From Deinococcus sp. (GTDB lineage Bacteria > Deinococcota > Deinococci > Deinococcales > Deinococcaceae): a stretch of DNA of 6,069 nucleotides. This document shows, in pieces, positions 1 to 6,069 of this stretch (positions are counted from its first letter, which is position 1; every line of letters begins with the position of its first letter). The stretch lies in the NCBI GenBank assembly GCA_028287665.1, contig JAQBPF010000434.1:1-6069 (forward strand), in the 5' to 3' direction. The translations under genes were made by a program, and so were the position numbers. Under the pieces are notes generated by a model that did not search any database, had not been told where the DNA came from, and worked only from the letters and a program-made list of their open reading frames with translations.

Positions 1-139
1 TCTTACAGTCTGGCAAAGGGTTCTGCGTTCAGCGTGACCTGGGCTTTACCGTCCAGAAAGCTGGCCTTGACAGACTCTTATAGCCGCGCTTGTCTGACGC
101 TTATGCAGGCCAACGACCCGGAGGCGCTAGCCTGGGCCC
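1..139. other. left-edge stretch without a confident gene
   Basis: No complete gene can be supported here. All three plus-strand frames lack a convincing gene: the frame of the downstream DinB gene has stops at 35-37, 68-70, 95-97 and 128-130. On the minus strand an open stretch runs from a stop at 80-78 to a TAA at 5-3. It has coding-like codon choice but no ATG, GTG or TTG start. This could be the degraded 3' end of a minus-strand gene or chance; see the finding on this region. The last dozen bases hold the likely promoter of the DinB gene. Confidence 0.5.
128..139 (+). promoter_or_regulatory. -10 box for a leaderless DinB-family transcript
   Basis: TAGCCT at 128-133 matches TANNNT and is followed by six bases and then the ATG at 140. 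Transcription would therefore start at or next to the start codon. There is no Shine-Dalgarno sequence between. This spacing is the leaderless pattern known from Deinococcus. I see no good -35 box at the expected distance, so the call rests on the -10 box and its position. Confidence 0.45.
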
Positions 140-574
140 ATGAATCTGTTGCAAGCCTCGTTGGGGGGCAGCGCCGCCTTCCGGGAACCCGACTACATTC
201 TGGAGAACCTGACCTATGAGGGAGCGGCAAAGCCCGTGCTGGGGCTGCCCTACACCATTGCCGATGTGCTGTATCACCTCAGTGTCACCCTGCGGGCCAG
301 CCTGGACCTGGCCTCGGGGCGGGCCTCCCAGTGGCCAGAAGGGCTGGAAGTCTGGCCCGATACGCCGCCCAGCCCCGAAGAATTTGCAGGCATCCGCTTA
401 GAGATCGGGTTGGCCCTGGCCGAAGCTGTCATGCTGGCCGAGGACCCCTCCGAGCGGGCGCGGGACATCCTGACCGATCTGGCTGTTCACAGCGCCTACC
501 ACTGGGGACAGGTGGCCCTGATGCGGCGATTGCACGGCGACTGGACTGGAGAGGACCCCGTGATCGGAGCATGA
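140..574 (+). CDS. DinB/YfiT-like four-helix metalloprotein
   Basis: A 144-residue protein of the DinB/YfiT-like superfamily, small cytoplasmic four-helix bundles that bind a divalent metal through three histidines. The likely triad is visible: His46 in the second helix (within YHLSV) and the H-x3-H pair His117/His121 in HSAYHWGQ, the family's typical C-terminal motif. Length is close to the usual 140-170 residues. Members include stress-induced proteins and thiol-dependent transferases (bacillithiol or mycothiol enzymes), but the substrate cannot be read from the sequence. The ATG at 140 is the first possible start after the in-frame stop at 128-130 and lies just behind a -10 box. The stop overlaps the start of the next gene (ATGA), so the two are probably co-transcribed and translationally coupled. 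The family is fairly sure; the exact reaction is unknown. Confidence 0.85.
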   Translation: MNLLQASLGGSAAFREPDYILENLTYEGAAKPVLGLPYTIADVLYHLSVTLRASLDLASGRASQWPEGLEVWPDTPPSPEEFAGIRLEIGLALAEAVMLAEDPSERARDILTDLAVHSAYHWGQVALMRRLHGDWTGEDPVIGA

Positions 575-1125
575 GGTGGGTGGTCGTGGGCAGTCAGAAT
601 CCGGCCAAAGTCCGCCCGGTACAGGAGGTTTTTGGACGACTGCACCCCAGCGCGACCGTCGTGGGCCGCGATGTGCCCAGCGGTGTGCCCGATCAACCGT
701 TGGGTGAGGAACAAACGCGCCGGGGAGCCGTCAACCGGGCGGGGGCAGCGGCGCAACTCGCGGAGGCGCAGCTGGCAGAGGCCCAGCAGAGCGGCGAGGC
801 CTGGGGCGTGGGGCTGGAGGGCGGAGTCAGGATCGACGAGAGTGGTTGCGGCTGGCTGTTCGGCACCGTGGCGGTGGCCCATGCAGGCCAACTCGAAACC
901 GTCCGCACCGCCGAGATCCGCCTTCCGCCCCCCGTGCTGGCCCGTGTGCAGTCTGGCGAGGAACTGGGCAGCGTGATGGACGACCTGCTGGGCACCGTGG
1001 ACGTCAAGCGCGGTGTGGGCAGTGTGGGCATCCTGACGGGTGGACTGGCTGACCGCGCCGATGTGTGGCGCATGGGTCTGGCCCTGGCCCTGGCCCCTTT
1101 TCTGAATCCGGAGCTGTACGGCTGA
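571..1125 (+). CDS. yjjX: inosine/xanthosine triphosphatase, YjjX (DUF84) family
   Basis: A 184-residue protein of the YjjX/DUF84 family, cytoplasmic phosphatases that hydrolyse non-canonical ITP and XTP to the diphosphates and so keep deaminated purines out of nucleic acids. Family landmarks appear in order: the N-terminal GSQNPAK loop (residues 7-13), SGVPDQPLGEEQTRRGAVNRA (starting at residue 37, the purine/phosphate site region), VGLEGGV (80-86), a GSVMDDLLG stretch, and a C-terminal KRGVGSVGILTGGL segment followed by the closing LALAPFLN helix. Length is slightly above that of E. coli YjjX. The start ATG at 571 overlaps the DinB stop by four bases. A longer in-frame reading from 331 would lie inside the DinB gene, and the family motif begins right after residue 1, so 571 is preferred. 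Oddity: a tandem QLAEA-QLAEA repeat at residues 62-71. Confidence 0.9.
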   Translation: MRWVVVGSQNPAKVRPVQEVFGRLHPSATVVGRDVPSGVPDQPLGEEQTRRGAVNRAGAAAQLAEAQLAEAQQSGEAWGVGLEGGVRIDESGCGWLFGTVAVAHAGQLETVRTAEIRLPPPVLARVQSGEELGSVMDDLLGTVDVKRGVGSVGILTGGLADRADVWRMGLALALAPFLNPELYG

Positions 1126-1195
1126 GGCCTGCACTGCTGAGGGCTGGATAAGGAGAGTCTGGACACCAACCAAACACAGCGGCCAACGGGTGCAA

Positions 1196-1206
1196 TAAGC
1201 TCAGGC
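1196..1206 (+). promoter_or_regulatory. -10 box for a leaderless GNAT transcript
   Basis: TAAGCT at 1196-1201 fits TANNNT and is followed by five bases and the ATG at 1207. A purine-rich GGAGAG at 1152-1157 is too far upstream to serve as a ribosome site for this start. The 81-base gap from the previous gene also supports a separate promoter. No convincing -35 box was found. Confidence 0.4.
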
Positions 1207-1533
1207 ATGACTGCCAACGCATCTGCTCAGCCCACCGAGGTCCAGAACAATGAAGCCGAAAAACGCTATGAGCTGAAGCTGGGAGGGCGCGTGGTGGGCG
1301 TGGCCGAATACCGTCCAGCAGGCCCTTCGCTGATGTTTACCCACACCGAGATCGAGGAAGGCCATGAGGGCCAGGGCCTGGGCAGCACCCTGGTTCGGGC
1401 GGCACTGGACGATGCACGGGCACGCAAAATAGACGTGGTGCCGATGTGCCCCTTCGTGGCCGCCTTTATCCGCGAACACTCCGAATATCTGGATCTGGTG
1501 CAACTGCAACAGCGGGGGATGTTTGGCCTCTGA
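1207..1533 (+). CDS. GNAT N-acetyltransferase, YjdJ type
   Basis: A 108-residue minimal GNAT-fold protein of the YjdJ/NATD1 type (COG2388). It is expected to bind acetyl-CoA in the cytoplasm; the acceptor substrate is not known for most members. The acetyl-CoA pyrophosphate loop is the EGHEGQGLGSTLV stretch (residues 51-63; Q/RxxGxG/A-like motif), followed by the ALDDAR helix. The diagnostic C-terminal part VVPMCPFVAAFIREH and EYLDLV (77-98) includes the conserved Cys81 and His91. HTEIEEG (46-52) is the strand before the CoA loop. The first 15 or so residues are polar and probably disordered. The whole family domain is present and not truncated. The next gene begins 12 bases downstream, so the two probably share a transcript. 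Confidence 0.87.
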   Translation: MTANASAQPTEVQNNEAEKRYELKLGGRVVGVAEYRPAGPSLMFTHTEIEEGHEGQGLGSTLVRAALDDARARKIDVVPMCPFVAAFIREHSEYLDLVQLQQRGMFGL

Positions 1534-1545
1534 ACTGGGCGGGCG

Positions 1546-1854
1546 ATGACTCCTGTGGACCTCGCCTGCACGGTCTTTGCACTGTGGCAGGCGGTATGGA
1601 GCGTGGCCGCCTTTGTAGCCATCTGGCGCGACAAAACTCTGGCGCGTGGCGGGCAATGGCGCATTTCTGAGCAGCAGCTTCACCGGTATGAACTGTTGGG
1701 CGGCTGGCTCGGCTCGGGGCTGGCCCAGCGGCTCTGGCACCACAAAACCCTCAAGGCCTCCTATCAGCAGGTGTACCGGCGTATTGCTGTGATCTGGCTT
1801 CTGGCCTGCGCTGCATTACTTTGCGTCTGGATAGCATCTCGCCTGAATGGTTAA
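1546..1854 (+). CDS. DUF1294 family small membrane protein
   Basis: A 102-residue protein matching the DUF1294 family, whose function is not established. The family core is clear: RISEQQLHRYELLGGWLGSG at residues 39-58, then LAQRLWHHKTLKASYQQVY (59-77), with the typical GGW and HKTxKASxQ elements. Two hydrophobic segments flank it: about residues 4-27 (VDLACTVFALWQAVWSVAAF and onward) and 80-98 (IAVIWLLACAALLCVWIAS). It is therefore probably an inner-membrane protein with two spans and a basic loop between them. Family members are sometimes fused to cold-shock domains; none is present here. The ATG at 1546 has only a weak GC-rich purine stretch before it, so translation is probably coupled to the GNAT gene 12 bases upstream. 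Confidence 0.85.
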   Translation: MTPVDLACTVFALWQAVWSVAAFVAIWRDKTLARGGQWRISEQQLHRYELLGGWLGSGLAQRLWHHKTLKASYQQVYRRIAVIWLLACAALLCVWIASRLNG

Positions 1855-1858
1855 CATG

Positions 1859-1874
1859 TGCTAGGTTTGCACGC
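1859..1874 (+). promoter_or_regulatory. extended -10 promoter of lysZ (leaderless)
   Basis: TAGGTT at 1862-1867 is preceded by TG at 1859-1860 with one base between, the extended -10 form TGnTANNNT. Seven bases separate the box from the ATG at 1875, so the transcript probably begins at or within a few bases of the start codon. No Shine-Dalgarno and no good -35 box are seen; an extended -10 can work without one. Confidence 0.5.
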
Positions 1875-2678
1875 ATGATTGTTGTGAAGGTCGGCGGAAG
1901 CGCCGGAATAGATTACGACGCCGTCTGTGCAGACCTCGCCGCCCGTTGGAAGGCGGGCGAGCGGCTGATTCTGGTGCATGGTGGCAGCGGCGAAACCAAC
2001 CGGGTGGCCGAAGCCCTGGGCCATCCACCCAAATTTGTGACCAGCCCCAGCGGTTACACGTCCCGCTTTACAGACCGTCAGACCCTCGAAATCTTTGAGA
2101 TGGTGTACTGCGGCAAAATCAACAAGGGCATCGTGGAACGGTTGCAGCGCCTCGGCGTCAACGCGGTGGGCCTGAGTGGACTGGATGGACGAATCTTTGA
2201 AGGCAGGCACAAGGACAGCGTGCGGGCCGTAGAAAACGGCAAGGTCAAGGTCTTGCGCGGCGACCATACCGGAACGGTGGAAAAGGTCAATACGGGCCTG
2301 ATCGATCTGTTGCTGAACGCGGGCTATCTGCCTGTGCTGACGCCGCCCGCCGCCAGTTATGAAGGTGTGGCGATCAATGTGGACGGCGACCGCGCCGCTG
2401 CGGCCCTCGCCGTGGCCCTCAAAGCCGACGCGCTGCTGCTGCTGAGCAATGTGCCGGGCCTGCTGCGCCATTATCCCGACGAGGCCAGCCTGATCCGCGC
2501 CATTCCGGCTGCCGATGTAGAAAACTACCTGGAATTTGCCCAGGACCGCATGAAAAAGAAGGTTCTGGGGGCCGCCGAGGCCGTACAGGGCGGCGTCAAA
2601 CGCGTCATCTTTGGCGACGCCCGCGCCGGAGCGCCGATTACTGCCGCCCTGGAAGGGGCCGGGACGGTGGTCAGCTAG
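1875..2678 (+). CDS. lysZ: [LysW]-aminoadipate kinase LysZ
   Basis: A 267-residue amino acid kinase family protein. LysZ phosphorylates the side-chain carboxylate of alpha-aminoadipate while it is bound to the carrier protein LysW, in the aminoadipate route to lysine used by Deinococcus-Thermus and many archaea. The opening MIVVKVGGSAG carries the catalytic Lys5 and a glycine loop. HGGSGETN (35-42) is the second phosphate loop. SRFTDRQTLEIFEMVYCGKINK (63-84), VGLSGLDGR (98-106) and KVKVLRGDHTGTVEKVN (123-139) are characteristic of LysZ and of the related N-acetylglutamate kinases. INVDGDRAAAALA (167-179), LSNVPGLL (190-197) and MKKKVLGAAEAV (226-237, second catalytic lysine Lys227) form the ATP-binding half. 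From memory it follows Thermus LysZ closely along its full length, which favours LysZ over plain ArgB. The start at 1875 matches the family N-terminus and its promoter; a TTG at 1821 would overlap the preceding gene. No other lys gene is in view. Confidence 0.92.
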   Translation: MIVVKVGGSAGIDYDAVCADLAARWKAGERLILVHGGSGETNRVAEALGHPPKFVTSPSGYTSRFTDRQTLEIFEMVYCGKINKGIVERLQRLGVNAVGLSGLDGRIFEGRHKDSVRAVENGKVKVLRGDHTGTVEKVNTGLIDLLLNAGYLPVLTPPAASYEGVAINVDGDRAAAALAVALKADALLLLSNVPGLLRHYPDEASLIRAIPAADVENYLEFAQDRMKKKVLGAAEAVQGGVKRVIFGDARAGAPITAALEGAGTVVS

Positions 2679-2702
2679 CGGTGCAGGGGGCCGTGAACCT
2701 GC

Positions 2703-2717
2703 TATCTTTCCTGCTCG
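2703..2717 (+). promoter_or_regulatory. -10 box before the 104-residue unknown gene
   Basis: TATCTT at 2703-2708 matches four of six positions of TATAAT. Nine bases follow before the ATG at 2718, so the leader would be only a few bases long. There is no Shine-Dalgarno. No good -35 box was found in the end of the lysZ gene. It suggests the unknown gene can be transcribed apart from lysZ. Confidence 0.35.
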
Positions 2718-3032
2718 ATGTCTGGCTCCTCCTCCTCCACTGAATTGATCTCTCCGGCCCTGTTGCTCGAGCTGCTGGCAGTGCGGGGTGGGCAGGAATT
2801 CCGCGTTACGGCCTGTGTGCAGCAGGGCCGGGGCCGCCGACAACAGGTCCGCGAAGTGGGGCTCTACCAGTTCACTGTGCGCGGCGAACAGGTGCAGGCG
2901 TGCGGCCCCAGTGGACAAACCCGCCAGCTTTCGCGGGCGGGTTATCTGGAGATTTTCGGAGGCTACCTGTTCAGGGACGCGCAGGCCACAGGCCAGATGA
3001 CCGATCTGGGACCACTGTTCAGCTCCGTCTGA
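2718..3032 (+). CDS. hypothetical protein, 104 residues
   Basis: I do not recognise this protein. It begins with a serine-rich stretch (residues 2-8), then a short hydrophobic helix ISPALLLELLAVRGG (11-25). Alternating strand-like segments follow (EFRVTACVQQ, 27-36; REVGLYQFTVRGEQVQACGP, 45-64), with many Gln and Arg. The C-terminal part is aromatic and glycine-rich (GYLEIFGGYLFRD, 75-87). Cysteines are at 33 and 62. There is no signal peptide or clear membrane span; the N-terminal helix is too short. It looks like a small soluble alpha/beta protein. Support for its being real: it fills the gap between lysZ (39 bases upstream) and the convergent protease (7 bases downstream), has a -10 box at its start, and reads with GC-rich codon use like its neighbours. 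A lineage-restricted protein is likely. Confidence 0.65.
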   Translation: MSGSSSSTELISPALLLELLAVRGGQEFRVTACVQQGRGRRQQVREVGLYQFTVRGEQVQACGPSGQTRQLSRAGYLEIFGGYLFRDAQATGQMTDLGPLFSSV

Positions 3033-3039
3033 GGAGGGT

Positions 3040-4317
3040 TTACTGGTCGGCTGGCAGCGTAAAAGCCTGCAGCTTGACGGTCACGTCGCGCTTTTTGCCG
3101 TCGCGCTGCACTGTCAGCTTGATGCTGTCCCCAATGCGCTTGCCGATCACGGCGCGGCGCAGGTCGTCGCCTTCGGTGATGGACTGGCCGTCGATGGCCG
3201 TGATGATGTCACCATCGGTAGACACCGCTTCGGCGGCCTGACCTGGAGTGTTCAGGCTGAGGCTGTTGCCCGTTCCCGCGTTCAGGCCTGCGGCGGCAGC
3301 GGGGCTGTTGGGATACACGCGCTGCAGGAGGGCACCCGCGGCGGGCAGGTTGGCCTGCTGGCGGTCTTCATCGGTCAGGGCACTGAGATCGGTGAACTGA
3401 ATGCCCAGCGTGGGCGTCTGCACGACCTTGCCGCCCGCCGCCTGAAGCTGAGGCAGGAGTTTGGCCACAGTATTCACAGGGATAGCGAAGCCCACGCCCG
3501 CGCTCTGGCCCGTGCCGTTGGCCGCACTCACCGAATAGATCTGGGTGTTGACGCCAATCAATTCGCCGCTGCTGCTGAGCAGGGGGCCGCCGCTGTTGCC
3601 GGGGTTAATGGCCGCGTCCGTCTGGATTACCTGCTGCTGCACCCCTTTGGTTCCCACAGGCACCGTGCGCTCCAGACTGCTGATGATGCCCTCAGACACG
3701 CTGAAATCCAGACCGAAGGGTGCCCCCATGGCAATGGCTTTCAGGCCCACATCCAGCCGGGTGCTGTCGCCCAGTGGAATGGGCTGGATGGCTCCGGCGG
3801 GCAAGCCCTCAGCCCGGATCAGGGCCAGATCGAAATCGGGGGCGCGGCCCACCACCTTGGCCTTATAGGTCTTCTTGGAGCCGTGCAGCCGGATGGTGAT
3901 TTCACTGGCTCCCTCGACCACATGGTTATTGGTAATGATGTCGCCCGCCGCATTCACAAAAAAGCCGCTGCCTGTGCCCGTCTGAGGCTGATCGCTGCCG
4001 TCGCCGCCGGGAAAGCCAAACTGCTGCTGAAGGCGCTGACGCATCTGGGCTTCCGGGCTGTTGTCGGCACTTTCGGTCACGCTGATGTAGACCAGGCCAT
4101 TCTGACGCTGCTTGACGACCTGCACGGTATTGGCCTCGGCCTCGGTGCGGGCGCGGCCATTGTCGTAAGTGGTGGTAGAGGTGGTGGTATCGGGGCTCTG
4201 GGTGGCAAGAGGAGTGGGGGCGGTTTGGGCGGTGCTGCGTTCATTCAGGCCGTAGCCCACAAACCCGCCCAACGCAAGGGTTCCGGTGAGGGCCAGCAGG
4301 GAGAGGTTTCGTTTCAT
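3040..4317 (-). CDS. exported HtrA/DegP-like serine protease with PDZ domain
   Basis: A 425-residue S1C (HtrA/DegQ) peptidase, an envelope protease and chaperone for damaged or misfolded exported proteins. The N-terminus MKRNLSLLALTGTLALGGF is a signal peptide or membrane anchor, followed by a low-complexity linker rich in Thr and Ser (about 32-50). The trypsin-like domain shows the full catalytic triad: His132 in ITNNHVVEGA, Asp163 in DFDLALI, and Ser242 in INPGNSGGPLL. GTGSGFFV (114-121) is the usual opening of the domain. The loop before it is Gln-rich (MRQRLQQQFGF). One C-terminal PDZ domain follows from about residue 295, with the groove-like LGIQF and a DGDIITAIDGQSI element; family members carry one or two, and only one is seen here. 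An upstream TTG at 4335 would add six residues, but the ATG at 4317 gives a standard signal peptide and lies downstream of the promoter. Convergent with the small unknown gene. It is a family-level call; the genus often has several paralogues. Confidence 0.9.
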   Translation of the reverse strand: MKRNLSLLALTGTLALGGFVGYGLNERSTAQTAPTPLATQSPDTTTSTTTYDNGRARTEAEANTVQVVKQRQNGLVYISVTESADNSPEAQMRQRLQQQFGFPGGDGSDQPQTGTGSGFFVNAAGDIITNNHVVEGASEITIRLHGSKKTYKAKVVGRAPDFDLALIRAEGLPAGAIQPIPLGDSTRLDVGLKAIAMGAPFGLDFSVSEGIISSLERTVPVGTKGVQQQVIQTDAAINPGNSGGPLLSSSGELIGVNTQIYSVSAANGTGQSAGVGFAIPVNTVAKLLPQLQAAGGKVVQTPTLGIQFTDLSALTDEDRQQANLPAAGALLQRVYPNSPAAAAGLNAGTGNSLSLNTPGQAAEAVSTDGDIITAIDGQSITEGDDLRRAVIGKRIGDSIKLTVQRDGKKRDVTVKLQAFTLPADQ

Positions 4318-4339
4318 GGGGCCAAGATGGCGCAAGACG

Positions 4340-4368
4340 GTTATATGACGGTTAAAAAGAAGGGACAG
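4340..4368 (-). promoter_or_regulatory. candidate promoter of the HtrA-like protease
   Basis: Read on the minus strand, TATAAC (4345-4340) matches five of six positions of TATAAT. A weak -35, CTGTCC (4368-4363), shares three positions with TTGACA at a 17-base spacing. Transcription would begin near 4333, giving a leader of about 15 bases with no Shine-Dalgarno before the ATG at 4317. A start near 4333 would exclude the TTG at 4335 as a translation start. Confidence 0.45.
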
Positions 4369-4383
4369 AGGTCTTTAAAGGTG

Positions 4384-4424
4384 CCGCCGGTAACTAGCGC
4401 CACTGGCGGTCAACTGCCAACCGG
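4384..4424. repeat. nested inverted repeats, candidate operator
   Basis: Three overlapping dyads lie midway between the two divergent promoter candidates. First, CCGCCGGT (4384-4391) pairs with ACTGGCGG (4402-4409) around a 10-base loop, with one G-T mismatch. Second, TGGCGGT-CA-ACTGCCA (4404-4419) is a compact 7-2-7 palindrome with one mismatched pair, shaped like a dimeric repressor site. Third, CCGGT (4387-4391) and ACCGG (4420-4424) bracket both perfectly. Such symmetry suggests protein binding, but no known regulator consensus was recognised: it does not match the Deinococcus radiation/desiccation response motif or the CIRCE element. Confidence 0.45.
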
Positions 4425-4435
4425 AACCCTGCTGC

Positions 4436-4464
4436 TTGACACCCTCCCTACGCACCCCTACCCT
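4436..4464 (+). promoter_or_regulatory. candidate promoter of the ABC transporter binding-protein gene
   Basis: TTGACA at 4436-4441 is a perfect -35 consensus. After a 17-base spacer, TACCCT at 4459-4464 supplies a -10 of the TANNNT form, with three of six positions matching TATAAT. Transcription would begin around 4471 and give a leader of roughly 85 bases, unlike the leaderless starts elsewhere in the window. The inverted repeats at 4384-4424 end 11 bases before the -35 box, a suitable place for an activator. Confidence 0.5.
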
Positions 4465-4499
4465 AAGCGCACGCTTGTCACTTTTTATCCGCCATTCAC

Positions 4500-4531
4500 G
4501 TTCGGACGTTCCCCTCAAGGGGGCGGCGAAC
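4500..4531 (+). promoter_or_regulatory. hairpin in the presumed 5' leader of the binding-protein gene
   Basis: GTTCG (4500-4504) can pair perfectly with CGAAC (4527-4531). Inside it, CCCC (4511-4514) pairs with GGGG (4519-4522) around a TCAA tetraloop, leaving an asymmetric internal loop. The structure ends 16 bases before the GGAGG ribosome site, so it could influence transcript stability or translation. It does not look like any riboswitch class I recognise. A TTTTT run at 4543-4547 is too far from the stem to make a typical intrinsic terminator. Confidence 0.35.
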
Positions 4532-4547
4532 TTGTGGCGGGATTTTT

Positions 4548-4552
4548 GGAGG
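4548..4552 (+). promoter_or_regulatory. Shine-Dalgarno site of the binding-protein gene
   Basis: GGAGG at 4548-4552 stands four bases before the ATG at 4557. It is the only clear ribosome-binding site in front of a gene in this window, and it fixes the start of the transporter gene. Its presence agrees with a leadered, probably strongly translated message. Confidence 0.75.
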
Positions 4553-4556
4553 TTCC

Positions 4557-6069
<1,513 letters not shown>

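Noticed and set aside
67..95. TTGACA at 67-72 as a promoter -35
   Set aside because: At 17 bases downstream the sequence is TTGTCT, a poor -10, and the better TAGCCT before the DinB gene is far out of register with it.
331..570. N-terminal extension of the ITPase frame
   Set aside because: The extra 80 residues are Arg/Pro-rich, lie in another frame inside the DinB gene, and precede the natural family N-terminus at 571.
1121..1142. GCTGAGG repeated at 1121-1127 and 1136-1142 around the ITPase stop codon
   Set aside because: A seven-base direct repeat in GC-rich DNA is easily chance; no hairpin or T-run makes it a terminator.
496..1173. 225-codon open frame on the minus strand opposite the ITPase gene
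   Set aside because: His/Gln/Ala-rich shadow reading with no domain; the plus-strand YjjX motifs account for the codon pattern.
1851..2918. 355-codon open frame on the minus strand opposite lysZ
   Set aside because: It is a mirror of the lysZ codons, and its translation shows no recognisable motif; lysZ on the plus strand is unmistakable.
4318..4335. TTG start for the protease adding six residues
   Set aside because: The ATG at 4317 gives a standard charged-then-hydrophobic signal peptide, and the predicted transcription start near 4333 lies downstream of that TTG.

Overview
The window looks like a piece of a GC-rich bacterial chromosome, most likely from Deinococcus or a close relative. 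Three things point there. A LysW-dependent aminoadipate kinase (LysZ) is present, an enzyme of the Deinococcus-Thermus and archaeal lysine route. Protein and codon style are those of a GC-rich genome. Several genes have a TANNNT -10 box only 5-9 bases before the ATG and no Shine-Dalgarno, the leaderless arrangement common in Deinococcus. The genus is an inference from these features, not a database match.

Left part (1-1125): after about 139 bases without a confident gene, a DinB/YfiT-like four-helix protein (140-574) is joined by an ATGA overlap to a YjjX-type inosine/xanthosine triphosphatase (571-1125). The second gene is a nucleotide-pool 'house-cleaning' enzyme.

Middle part (1207-3032): a short YjdJ-type GNAT acetyltransferase (1207-1533) is followed 12 bases later by a small DUF1294 membrane protein (1546-1854), then lysZ (1875-2678) with its own likely promoter, then an unrecognised 104-residue protein (2718-3032). 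All are on the plus strand, but at least four start-proximal promoter candidates suggest several short transcription units rather than one operon.

Right part (3040-6069): an exported HtrA/DegP-like serine protease with a PDZ domain lies on the minus strand (4317-3040), convergent with the unknown protein and only 7 bases from it. A 239-base divergent intergenic region separates it from a plus-strand periplasmic substrate-binding protein of the peptide (DppA/OppA, SBP family 5) type, which runs off the right edge. That intergenic region carries two candidate promoters, nested inverted repeats between them, and a hairpin in the presumed leader of the transporter gene.

No mobile element, CRISPR array, rRNA or tRNA was seen, nor a clear intrinsic terminator. 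I see no strong evidence of a new biological system. The items most worth a second look are the divergent control region, the uncharacterised 104-residue protein, and a coding-like relic at the far left that faintly resembles a heavy-metal-associated domain.
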